From Chloroflexota bacterium (GTDB lineage Bacteria; Chloroflexota; Limnocylindria; Limnocylindrales; CSP1-4): DNA of 27,447 bases. Below are positions 16,863 to 23,481 of this stretch, piece after piece (position 1 is the stretch's first letter; the number at the start of each line of letters is the position of its first letter). The notes under the pieces were generated by a model that saw only the letters and a list, made by a program, of their open reading frames with translations, was not told where the DNA came from and searched no databases. The translations under genes were made by a program, and so were the position numbers. Location: assembly GCA_005881055.1 (NCBI GenBank), contig VBHW01000035.1, positions 1 to 27,447 of the forward strand. Reading direction: 5' to 3'.

Positions 16863-16885
16863 GACGGTTCGCGGAGTCTACGACG

Positions 16886-17344
16886 TCAGGGCCGAGCGAG
16901 CCCTTCGACCGATCGACGGAAGCCGTCGAGCGCCGCCTGGGCCAGCTCGTTCGGGCGCATGGTCGCCGCGCGCATCGGCTCCCAGCGGATGCCGGCGAGC
17001 ACGGCGAGCGGGCAGTCCCACGGCTTCCGCGGGTCGTCGGGCGGCGTCGCGACGGCGAGGCGGAACTGGAGCCGGCCGGCGTCCTCGAGGATCATCCCGG
17101 ACAGCGATCCGGCCAGGCTCGGTCCGAGGCGCGTGGCGGGTGGCTCGGGAGGAGGTCCGGCGCGCGGAGCGACGTCGCGGAACGAGATGACGCCACGCTC
17201 GTCCTCGACCCACAGGAGCGCCAGCCACCAGCCGTCGTCGCTGAGGGTGGGTCGACCCATGCCTGCACGGAGCCATCGATCGTGCACGTGGAGGGCCGCC
17301 TCGCGCAGGAATGACGGACCGGGCGCCGGGATCCGATCGGGCAC
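16886..17344 (-). CDS. Hypothetical protein at the head of the UPF0182 operon
   Basis: The 152-residue protein has no signal peptide, TM helix or recognised motif. It is moderately Trp-rich (WW at about residues 39-40) with alternating hydrophobic strands in the middle and a C-terminal amphipathic helix (about 128-150), so a small globular alpha/beta domain is likely. Codon pattern and even composition support a real gene. The GTG at 17342-17344 has no Shine-Dalgarno. Instead TAGACT lies 6 bases before it, as expected for a leaderless message. It ends 23 bases before the UPF0182 ATG, so it probably opens that operon. Confidence 0.7.
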   Translation of the reverse strand: MPDRIPAPGPSFLREAALHVHDRWLRAGMGRPTLSDDGWWLALLWVEDERGVISFRDVAPRAGPPPEPPATRLGPSLAGSLSGMILEDAGRLQFRLAVATPPDDPRKPWDCPLAVLAGIRWEPMRAATMRPNELAQAALDGFRRSVEGLARP

Positions 17345-17350
17345 GCGGGC

Positions 17351-17356
17351 AGTCTA
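17351..17356 (-). promoter_or_regulatory. -10 element of a leaderless promoter (UPF0182 operon)
   Basis: TAGACT on the minus strand is separated by 6 bases from the GTG start at 17344. Transcription would begin at or within a base or two of the GTG. There is no room for a Shine-Dalgarno and none is seen. No -35 was recognised. Confidence 0.45.
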
Positions 17357-17407
17357 GCGGCAGGTGGTCGAGGGCCTGCGAATCTCAGGCGAGGAGTCCG
17401 ACCCGGC

Positions 17408-17572
17408 GCGAAGTGGCCAAACTTCGCCTACGGAGAATTCGGGCAGGGCATTTCTCGATTCGGGACGGCAGAGAGGCTTCCTCCGGCCTCTGGGTGCGTG
17501 TCGCCGCGCGGCCCGGACGTCATGAGCCGTCGCAACCACCGGAATCACGACCTGAACCCGACCGAATTCTCC
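17408..17572. repeat. Hairpin-rich intergenic element bounded by an 11-bp inverted repeat
   Basis: The 17345-17627 interval, about 280 bases, holds no supportable gene. It contains a 7-bp hairpin (GCGAAGT at 17408-17414 with ACTTCGC at 17421-17427), an AGAGGC/GCCTCT hairpin near 17470-17492, and a perfect 11-base inverted repeat GGAGAATTCGG (17432-17442) with CCGAATTCTCC (17562-17572) enclosing 119 bases. It lies downstream of the zinc-ribbon gene and upstream of the UPF0182 operon promoter. It may be a structured RNA, a terminator region or a repeat element. Confidence 0.4.
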
Positions 17573-17627
17573 CCGGGCGCAAATCTGGCCGGAAACGCGA
17601 CCCCGCGGCCGTCCGCCGCGGCGGTGT

Positions 17628-18167
17628 TCAGGCGGGCGGCGTCGCTCCGCCGGAGGCGGGCCCGCCCGGGGTGCCGGGGGCACCGGTGGCTGCGGTTGGC
17701 CCGCCGGCCTGCGGGGGCCCGGGCGGCGGCGCTTCCTCGCCGTCGGTCTCGATGAGGCCCCGCGGGATCGACGGGATCTCGCCCTCGACCACGGCGTCGG
17801 CGGCCATCCCGGCCGCTTCGCCGGCGAGGCGCTGGCGCTCGGCCTGGATCTCGAGGCGGATCATCTCCATGCGGACGTCAACCGGCGGCGGGGCGAGCGA
17901 CGAGAGCTCGGCCGCGCTCGGGGCTTCGACCGTGTCTCCGGTCTCGCCGGACAGCAACCCGAGCAGGCCGCCACGCGGCTTCGCGGCGTTGCGGCCGCGC
18001 AGGACCGCCTCGGCGTCGATCGACGTGACGCCGGGCACGGTTCCCTCGGCCGACGCGATCAGGGCGGCACCGCACGACGGGCAGTTCACGGCACCGGCGG
18101 GAGCGACCGCCGAGCACCAGGGGCAACGTGTCGAATCGGGCGCTGGGGGGGCAACGTCCTCGGTCAT
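17628..18167 (-). CDS. Soluble zinc-ribbon protein
   Basis: The 179-residue protein has a single N-terminal zinc ribbon (Cys15, Cys18, Cys29, Cys32: CPWC...CPSC). A helical segment follows (about 97-125, Met/Glu/Arg-rich, possibly coiled coil), and the C-terminal 40 residues are Gly/Pro/Ala-rich. No TM helix is visible, unlike the other two zinc-ribbon proteins nearby. The ATG at 18165-18167 has no Shine-Dalgarno but a TAGAGT hexamer 6 bases upstream, pointing to a leaderless message. The function is unknown. Its place directly after guaA on the same strand may be incidental, because it appears to have its own promoter. Confidence 0.7.
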   Translation of the reverse strand: MTEDVAPPAPDSTRCPWCSAVAPAGAVNCPSCGAALIASAEGTVPGVTSIDAEAVLRGRNAAKPRGGLLGLLSGETGDTVEAPSAAELSSLAPPPVDVRMEMIRLEIQAERQRLAGEAAGMAADAVVEGEIPSIPRGLIETDGEEAPPPGPPQAGGPTAATGAPGTPGGPASGGATPPA

Positions 18168-18173
18168 GGCCGA

Positions 18174-18179
18174 ACTCTA
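18174..18179 (-). promoter_or_regulatory. -10 element of a leaderless promoter (zinc-ribbon gene)
   Basis: TAGAGT on the minus strand lies exactly 6 bases before the ATG at 18167, the same geometry as the promoter at 17351. It is downstream of the possible guaA terminator hairpin at 18202. Confidence 0.42.
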
Positions 18180-18201
18180 GCGTGGCATTGCAAGCGCTCG
18201 C

Positions 18202-18221
18202 ACCCCTCGATGGTCAGGGGT
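18202..18221 (-). terminator. Possible guaA terminator hairpin
   Basis: ACCCCT (18202-18207) and AGGGGT (18216-18221) form a 6-bp stem with an 8-base loop, 25 bases past the guaA stop. No U-run follows on the minus strand, so it may be a weak or Rho-assisted site. Confidence 0.3.
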
Positions 18222-18245
18222 TCCCTCGCGCCGACGCCCCTATCG

Positions 18246-20096
18246 TCACTCCCACTCGATGGTCGCGGGCGGCTTGCTGCTGATGTCGTAGACGACCCGG
18301 TTCACGCCGGGGACCTCGTTGACGATCCGCGACGAGATCTTCGCGAGGACGTCGTACGGGAGCTTCGCCCAGTCCGCCGTCATACCGTCCTCCGAGGTGA
18401 CCGCACGGATCGCCACGACGTTCGCGTACGTCCGGCCGTCGCCCATCACCCCGACCGAGCGGACCGGGGTGAGGATCGCGAACGACTGCCAGACCGAGCG
18501 GTACAGCCCGGCGGCCTTGATCTCGTCGATGACGATCCAGTCGGCGTCGCGCAGCATGTCGAGCCGTTCCCTGGTGACCTCGCCGATGATCCGGATCGCG
18601 AGGCCCGGCCCTGGGAACGGCTGGCGGTGGACCATCGCCTCCGGCAGCCCGAGCTCGAGGCCGACGGCCCGGACCTCGTCCTTGAACAGGTAGCGCAGCG
18701 GCTCGATGAGCTGGAAGCGCATGTCGGCCGGCAGGCCGCCGACGTTGTGGTGCGTCTTGATCTTCTGGGCGGCCTTCGTCTCGGGCGCGGTCGACTCGAT
18801 GACATCGGGATACAGCGTTCCCTGGGTGAGGAAGTCGATCCGACCGAGCGCCGCGGACTCCTCCTCGAACACCCGGATGAACTCGTCGCCGATGATCCGC
18901 CGCTTCTCCTCCGGATCGGCGACGCCGGCCAGGCGGCGGAGGAACCGCGCCGCCGCGTCGACCATGACGAGGCGCATCCCGAGATTCGCCTCGAACACCG
19001 CCCGCAGCAGCTGGGATTCCTTCTTGCGCATGAGCCCGTGGTCGACGTAGATGCACGTGAGTCGATCGCCCACGGCCCGCTGGACGAGCGCGGCCGCGAC
19101 CGCCGAGTCGACGCCGCCCGACAGCGCGCAGATGACCCGGCCCTCTGACTCGGTCGCTCGAGCGTGCTCGTCCACACGCGCCCGGATCTCGGCGACGGTC
19201 TCGTCGATGAAGTTCGTCGGGGTCCACGTCGTGCGAGCGCCGGCGATCCCGACGACGAAGTTCCGGAGCACGTCGCGGCCATGTGGGGTGTGCACCACCT
19301 CGGGGTGGAACTGGATGCCGTACAGGCCGCGCGCCGGATCGGCGAGTCCGGCGAAGGGAGTCGAATCCGTCTGCGCCGTCGCCCGGAAGCCCTCCGGCAG
19401 GCGCGTGATCGAGTCGCCGTGGCTCATCCAGACGGGCTGATCGCGGTCGAGCCCCGCGAAGAGGCCGTCGTCCCCGGTGAGCGAGACGCTCGCCGGCCCG
19501 TATTCGCGCTTGGCGGCCGGCAGGACGTCCCCGCCGAGCTCGCGCGCCATGAGCTGCGCCCCGTAGCATATGCCGAGCACCGGGATCCGCCCGCTCCAGA
19601 TGGCGGGATCGGGCATCGGCGCACCGTCGTCGTACACGGAGTTCGGGCCTCCGGAGAGGATGACCGCGCGGGGCCGCCGCCGCTCGATGTCGGCCCACGG
19701 CGTGTCGTGCGGCAGGAGCTCGCTGTAGACGTTGAGCTCGCGAATGCGGCGCGCGATGAGCTGGGCGAACTGGCTGCCGAAGTCGAGGACGATGATCGTG
19801 TCCGGCTCGACCCGGTCGCCGGTGGCGGTTGCCGAGCCTGGCGGTCGATCATCGGGCGAGCGCGCGGGCGCCGGAGCCTTCAGCGCGGTCTCGAGATAGG
19901 CCTCCACCTCGGCGTCGTCGGGCGCCAGGACGCGATGGCCCGCGTTGGCCGGCTCTCCGTGGATCGTCTTGCCGCGCTCGGACTTCAAGGCGCCGGGAGG
20001 CTGCGTCGGCGCGGCAGCGCTCGGCCTGGGTGGCGATTCGCTGGACCCATCTGCCGGCTCGTGGGCGCTCGGCGCTCGATCCACCGCCTCGGCCAA
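18246..20096 (-). CDS. guaA: GMP synthase (glutamine-hydrolysing)
   Basis: GuaA aminates XMP to GMP using glutamine and ATP. With the TTG at 20094-20096 the protein has 616 residues. The class I amidotransferase domain begins near residue 100 (IIVLDFGSQFAQLIARRI), with catalytic Cys177 in GICYGAQ and His264/Glu266 in FHPEV. The ATP pyrophosphatase loop SGGVDS is at 326-331. The C-terminal dimerisation domain ends in IEWE, the standard GuaA terminus. A ~100-residue N-terminal extension precedes the usual start. The first half is low-complexity and the rest (RGKTIHGEPANAGHRVL region) looks ordered. I prefer the TTG over an ATG at 20156 because AGGAGGT lies 4 bases before the TTG, while a TACACT -10 lies between the two candidates. 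Confidence 0.93.
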   Translation of the reverse strand: MAEAVDRAPSAHEPADGSSESPPRPSAAAPTQPPGALKSERGKTIHGEPANAGHRVLAPDDAEVEAYLETALKAPAPARSPDDRPPGSATATGDRVEPDTIIVLDFGSQFAQLIARRIRELNVYSELLPHDTPWADIERRRPRAVILSGGPNSVYDDGAPMPDPAIWSGRIPVLGICYGAQLMARELGGDVLPAAKREYGPASVSLTGDDGLFAGLDRDQPVWMSHGDSITRLPEGFRATAQTDSTPFAGLADPARGLYGIQFHPEVVHTPHGRDVLRNFVVGIAGARTTWTPTNFIDETVAEIRARVDEHARATESEGRVICALSGGVDSAVAAALVQRAVGDRLTCIYVDHGLMRKKESQLLRAVFEANLGMRLVMVDAAARFLRRLAGVADPEEKRRIIGDEFIRVFEEESAALGRIDFLTQGTLYPDVIESTAPETKAAQKIKTHHNVGGLPADMRFQLIEPLRYLFKDEVRAVGLELGLPEAMVHRQPFPGPGLAIRIIGEVTRERLDMLRDADWIVIDEIKAAGLYRSVWQSFAILTPVRSVGVMGDGRTYANVVAIRAVTSEDGMTADWAKLPYDVLAKISSRIVNEVPGVNRVVYDISSKPPATIEWE

Positions 20097-20142
20097 TCCC
20101 ACCTCCTGTACCTCGAACGCGGGGCCCCCGCGCGTGCCCGTC

Positions 20143-20148
20143 AGTGTA
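20143..20148 (-). promoter_or_regulatory. Candidate -10 element for guaA
   Basis: TACACT on the minus strand lies 46 bases before the TTG start at 20096 and inside the reading that an ATG at 20156 would give. The spacing resembles that before guaB3 (TAGACT, 54 bases before an SD-TTG start). Confidence 0.38.
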
Positions 20149-20181
20149 CCGGCCATGGCGCGGAGATCCGAGGGGAGATCC

Positions 20182-20187
20182 TAGGGT
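20182..20187 (+). promoter_or_regulatory. Candidate -10 element for the PPK2 gene
   Basis: TAGGGT on the plus strand lies 68 bases before the ATG at 20256 and is divergent from the guaA promoter at 20143. No clear -35 is visible. Confidence 0.25.
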
Positions 20188-20255
20188 GACGCGGCCGATC
20201 GATGCGAGTAGCCTATCCGGCCTCACGGCCTCGAGAGCAGAGGAGGGGCCCAGCC

Positions 20256-21271
20256 ATGGCGAAGTCGAAGGCGAAAGCGGCCAAGCGCGCTCCGGCAGCC
20301 GGGTCCACGGCTGGGAACGCCGCCGCCGGCACCGCGGCACTGAATGACACTGCCGCGCTGAGGGCACCTGGCAAGGGTCGCGCGACGGGTGCGCGGAACG
20401 GGCACGAAACGCCGCGAAAGGGTCGATCGGCGGAGGCGGATCCCGCCGGCGGACGTGCCCGGAAGCGCTCAGGGTCCGTCCAGCAGGAAAGCGCGCTCGA
20501 CCCGAAGCTCGTCAATCCGCCGGTCGAGACCCCGGCGCAGCGGTCGCGCAAGATCTCGACGAGCGACTACCTGGCGGACCTCGCAAAGCGGTCGTCATCG
20601 TGTTCGAGGGCCGGGACGCGGCGGGCAAGGGCGGCGCGATCAAGACGATCACCCAGAGCCTCAACCCGCGTTTCGCGAGGGTCGTGGCGCTGGGCACACC
20701 CACCGAGCGCGAGAAGACGCAGTGGTACTTCCAGCGCTACGTCCCGCACCTGCCCGCGGCGGGCGAGATGGTCCTGTTCGACCGGAGCTGGTACAACCGG
20801 GCCGGCGTCGAGCGAGTCATGGGCTTCTGCACGGACGAGGAACACGCCGAGTTCCTCCGCTCGTGCCCGGAGTTCGAGCGGATGCTCGTCCGGTCCGGGA
20901 TCCTCATCGTCAAGTACTGGTTCTCGGTCAGCGACGCTGAGCAGGAGCGACGCTTCCAGAGCCGGATCGACGATCCGACGAAGCGCTGGAAGCTCAGCCC
21001 GATGGACCTCCAGTCGCGGGCCCGTTGGGTCGAGTACTCCAAGGCCAAGGACGAGATGTTCAAGTACACGGACATCAAGCAGGCGCCCTGGTACGTGGTG
21101 AATGCCGACAACAAGAAGCGGGCACGCCTCAACGTCATCCGCCACCTGCTGAGCCTCATCCCGTACCGCGACCTGACGCCGGAGGCGATCGTGCTGCCAC
21201 CGCGCGAGCCGGACGCGGGCTACGTCCGCCCGCCGATGACCGACCAGACGTTCGTCCCCGAACCGTACTGA
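20256..21271 (+). pseudogene. ppk2: PPK2-type polyphosphate kinase, frameshifted with internal loss
   Basis: PPK2 enzymes transfer phosphate between polyphosphate and nucleotides. The gene begins at ATG 20256 with AGGAGGGG 7 bases upstream. The first ~112 codons encode a Lys/Ala-rich tail and then the family start SDYLADLAK. Here the frame breaks near 20590. The core resumes in another frame at about 20594: VIVFEGRDAAGKGG (Walker A), MVLFDRSWYNRAGVERVMGF (Walker B), KLSPMD and APWYVVNADNKKRARLN, ending at TGA 21271. Between the two parts the family's usual LQ-x-ELxKLQxWVxxxG helix, about 17 residues, is missing. A deletion of about 52 bases would explain both the loss and the frame change. 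A GTG at 20600 could in theory start the core alone but has no Shine-Dalgarno. An assembly error is possible. Confidence 0.8.
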
Positions 21272-21350
21272 GGACGGTTCCGGACAGGGTCCGCTCTGGG
21301 GTCCCCGGCGACGCGCGGAACCACCAGGCGGGACCTCCAGAACGAACGAA

Positions 21351-21378
21351 GCGGCGCCCCGGTCAGTGCGGGCGCCGC
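21351..21378. terminator. Terminator-like hairpin, possibly bidirectional
   Basis: A perfect 9-bp GC-rich stem (GCGGCGCCC at 21351-21359, GGGCGCCGC at 21370-21378) has a 10-base loop, 80 bases after the PPK2 stop. On the minus strand it is followed by TTCGTTCGTT, a fair U-rich tail, which suits termination of transcripts coming from guaB3 and the micro-ORF. On the plus strand the tail is poor. Confidence 0.5.
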
Positions 21379-21450
21379 TCCGTGACACCGGCGACGGGAG
21401 GAGGAGGAGACGCCGCCGGTGTGAGATCCATCGTGTTCTCGGACCGTGAT

Positions 21451-21538
21451 TCGATTGTTGTTCGGCTGTTCTTCGGCTGTTCTTCGGTTGTTCTTCTGTT
21501 GTTCTTCGATTGTTCTTCGATTGTTCTTCGGTTCGAAG
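21451..21538. repeat. 11-bp tandem minisatellite (seven units plus remnant)
   Basis: Seven consecutive 11-base units with consensus TCGRTTGTTCT run from 21451 to 21527, with a degenerate eighth to 21538. Units differ at one to three positions. The stretch is pyrimidine-rich on the plus strand and far more AT-rich than its surroundings. Because 11 is not a multiple of 3, every frame reads as an 11-residue repeat, so the long open frames across it are by-products. Confidence 0.85.
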
Positions 21539-21552
21539 CTGGCCGAGCCGGG

Positions 21553-21663
21553 TCAGCGTCGCCGCTGCGCCAGGCGACCGCCGGACGCGCCGAGGCGGGC
21601 GGCAACGACGTCCAGCGTGACGAGCATCGCGATCGCGAAGATCAGCGTCATCGTGGCGTCCAC
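21553..21663 (-). CDS. Micro-ORF: 36-residue single-TM protein
   Basis: A minus-strand frame starts at GTG 21661-21663 with GGAG 8 bases upstream and ends at TGA 21553-21555. The peptide begins VDATMTLIFAIAMLV, giving one hydrophobic helix of about 18 residues, then LDVVAARLGASGG and a basic tail (RLAQRRR). An inner ATG at 21651 would give 32 residues. Short membrane peptides with a helix followed by LD..A.R.G are common in high-GC Gram-positive-related genomes from my recollection, but I cannot name a family. It lies 224 bases after guaB3 on the same strand and before the minisatellite and terminator-like hairpin. The flanking 21664-21887 stretch shows nothing else. Confidence 0.4.
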   Translation of the reverse strand: MDATMTLIFAIAMLVTLDVVAARLGASGGRLAQRRR

Positions 21664-21887
21664 TGCCTGCACTCCGAGCGTCCCCGGATGGCTCCGGCCA
21701 TCGGCCGAGCTCACCGGTCAGCGCTGATGGTCGGTCGTGCCGATCTCCCGCGCGTCGGCGATTCGCATCCGGCGTGAACCGACAAGTGTCGGCGTGACGA
21801 CATCGTCATTCGTCGATGCGGGCGGAACCGCGGTCTGGCGTTGCTGTTCAGGATGGCGATGCGGAGACGAGGTGGAGGCGAGGTGGC

Positions 21888-23147
21888 TCAGCGACTCCGC
21901 TGCCAGGACTTGCCCTCGGTGGCGACCGCAGGGGCGTAGACCATCTCGACGCGCTGCATCTCCGGGATCGTGCGCGCGCCGAGCGCCGCCATGCTCTGCC
22001 GGAGGGCGCCGACGAGGTTCTCGCTGCCGTCCGTCACCTCGGCCGGGCCGAGGAGGATCCGCTCGAGCGTTCCGCGCGTTCCGACCGTGATCCGCGTGCC
22101 GCGCGGCAGCGTGGGGGACGGCGCCGCCATTCCCCAGTTCGTGCCGCTGCCGGGCGCCTCGACGGCCCGAGCGAGCGGCGATCCCAGCATGAGCACGTCG
22201 GCACCCGCCGCGATCGCCTTGGCGAGCTCGCCGCCACGGCGCATCCCGCCGTCGGCGACGACCGGGACATAGCGTCCCGTCTCGGCGAGGTACGCGTCGC
22301 GGGCGGCCGCGACGTCGCTGATCGCGGTGACCTGGGGCACGCCGATCCCGAGCACCTCGCGGGTCGTGCACGCGGCACCCGGCCCTACCCCGACGAACAC
22401 CGCGGCTGCGCCCTGCTCCATGAGCGCGAAGGCCGCTTCGCTGTTCGTCGTGTTGCCGACCGCGACCGGGATCGGCATGAAGCGCGTGAAGTCAGACAGC
22501 TCGAGCGGCTCGTAGCCGGTAGCGAGATGGCGCGCGCTGCTCACCTGGCTCTGGACGAGGAACAGGTCGGCGCCGTGCTCCGCGCAGAAGGGTCCGAAAC
22601 GACGCGCCGCGGCCGGGGTCGCGGCAACCGCCGCTCGAGAGCCCGCAGCGTGGATCTCCTCGATCCGCCGCGCGACGAGCTCCTCACGGACGGGCTCGGC
22701 GTACGCCTCGGCGAGGAAGGCATGGACGTCCGCCTCGGGCGCCGACGCGATCCGGTCGAGCACGGCCCCTGGGTCGTCGTAGCGCGTCTGCACGCCCTCG
22801 AGGTTGAGGACGGCGAGGCCTCCGAGGCGGGCCAGCTCGCCCGCCATCCGCGGATCGACGACGGCATCCATCGCGGCGGCGAGGATCGGAATCGCCAGCG
22901 GAATGCCGCAGAACTCCTGGGCGAGGTCGACGTCGGCCGGCTCGATCGTGCTCGTTCCGGGAGCCAGCGAGACGTCCTCGAAGCCGTACGTCGGTCGGAG
23001 ATGGTCGACCTTCGAGCGGAAGGCCCGCCGCTGGGCCGGTCGAGGTGCCGCCGCGGCGGGCGCGCCGCCGGTGGATGAGCCGGAGGTCGATGCGTCGGCG
23101 GTCTGTGCTCCGGCGGTCGAGCCGGGAACGTCGGATCCCTGGAGCAA
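21888..23147 (-). CDS. guaB3: GuaB3 family IMP dehydrogenase-related protein
   Basis: The 419-residue TIM-barrel protein belongs to the IMPDH/GMP reductase superfamily. It matches the GuaB3 branch (IMP_DH_rel_2): YGFEDVSLAPG start, DVDL, AAAMDAVVDP, LEGVQTRYDDP, VAVGNTTN, the catalytic loop GVGPGAACTTREVLGIGVPQ with Cys260, and VVADGGMRRGGELAKA. The CBS pair of classical GuaB is absent. Cyanobacterial GuaB3 has been described as a GMP reductase, so a role in recycling GMP to IMP is more likely than XMP synthesis, though this is inference for this lineage. The TTG start at 23145-23147 is supported by GGAGG 6-7 bases upstream. The first ~45 residues are a Ser/Ala/Gly-rich extension. Confidence 0.88.
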   Translation of the reverse strand: MLQGSDVPGSTAGAQTADASTSGSSTGGAPAAAAPRPAQRRAFRSKVDHLRPTYGFEDVSLAPGTSTIEPADVDLAQEFCGIPLAIPILAAAMDAVVDPRMAGELARLGGLAVLNLEGVQTRYDDPGAVLDRIASAPEADVHAFLAEAYAEPVREELVARRIEEIHAAGSRAAVAATPAAARRFGPFCAEHGADLFLVQSQVSSARHLATGYEPLELSDFTRFMPIPVAVGNTTNSEAAFALMEQGAAAVFVGVGPGAACTTREVLGIGVPQVTAISDVAAARDAYLAETGRYVPVVADGGMRRGGELAKAIAAGADVLMLGSPLARAVEAPGSGTNWGMAAPSPTLPRGTRITVGTRGTLERILLGPAEVTDGSENLVGALRQSMAALGARTIPEMQRVEMVYAPAVATEGKSWQRSR

Positions 23148-23201
23148 GCTGTCCTCCGTGTCGTCGCGGCCGCGTCCGCGGGCCGGAGCAGGTTGCGGGT
23201 C

Positions 23202-23207
23202 AGTCTA
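23202..23207 (-). promoter_or_regulatory. Candidate -10 element for guaB3
   Basis: TAGACT on the minus strand lies 54 bases before the TTG start, with GGAGG close to that start. It is identical to the hexamer of the leaderless promoter at 17351. No -35 was recognised. Confidence 0.35.
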
Positions 23208-23260
23208 CCAAAGGGCGACCCGCCGCCCGGGCAGTCTCGGTGTCCGAGCGCTCGCCGCGA

Positions 23261-23338
23261 TCGACCCTCGGTGCCTCCTCGCTTCCACCACCTGGCAATG
23301 GGGCGCTCGAAGACGGGAGTCGCGCCCCTGAGGGTCGA
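23261..23338. other. Nested inverted repeats in the guaB3-NUDIX gap
   Basis: TCGACCCTC (23261-23269) pairs with GAGGGTCGA (23330-23338), and within it GGGGCGC (23300-23306) pairs with GCGCCCC (23322-23328). The structure lies 144 bases downstream of the NUDIX frame and upstream of the guaB3 promoter, so it may be a terminator or a regulatory structure. The rest of 23208-23481 shows no supportable gene. A short plus-strand frame there with a CPRC motif lacks a start and Shine-Dalgarno. Confidence 0.35.
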
Positions 23339-23481
23339 CCGTGAGAGCCGGAGTCAGACGAGAACGGCTTACCGCCGGCTGGAGAACGCCTTCGAGATGC
23401 CGCGTTCGCCGTCTACCAGTGCCCGCGTTGCTCCCTGACGGAAACGGCCGATGGCGCCGACTCGCTGGGGCCGCCGACGGG

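Noticed and set aside
21363..21605. Open frame across the minisatellite giving an Asn/Arg/Thr/Glu repeat peptide
   Set aside because: An 11-base unit keeps any frame open as an 11-residue repeat. There is no Shine-Dalgarno, and the plus-strand frames show the same effect.
23342..23470. Plus-strand frame with a YQCPRC motif that resembles a zinc ribbon
   Set aside because: A stop lies just before it, no start codon or Shine-Dalgarno is present, and only one CxxC pair is seen. It may be a remnant, but this cannot be supported.
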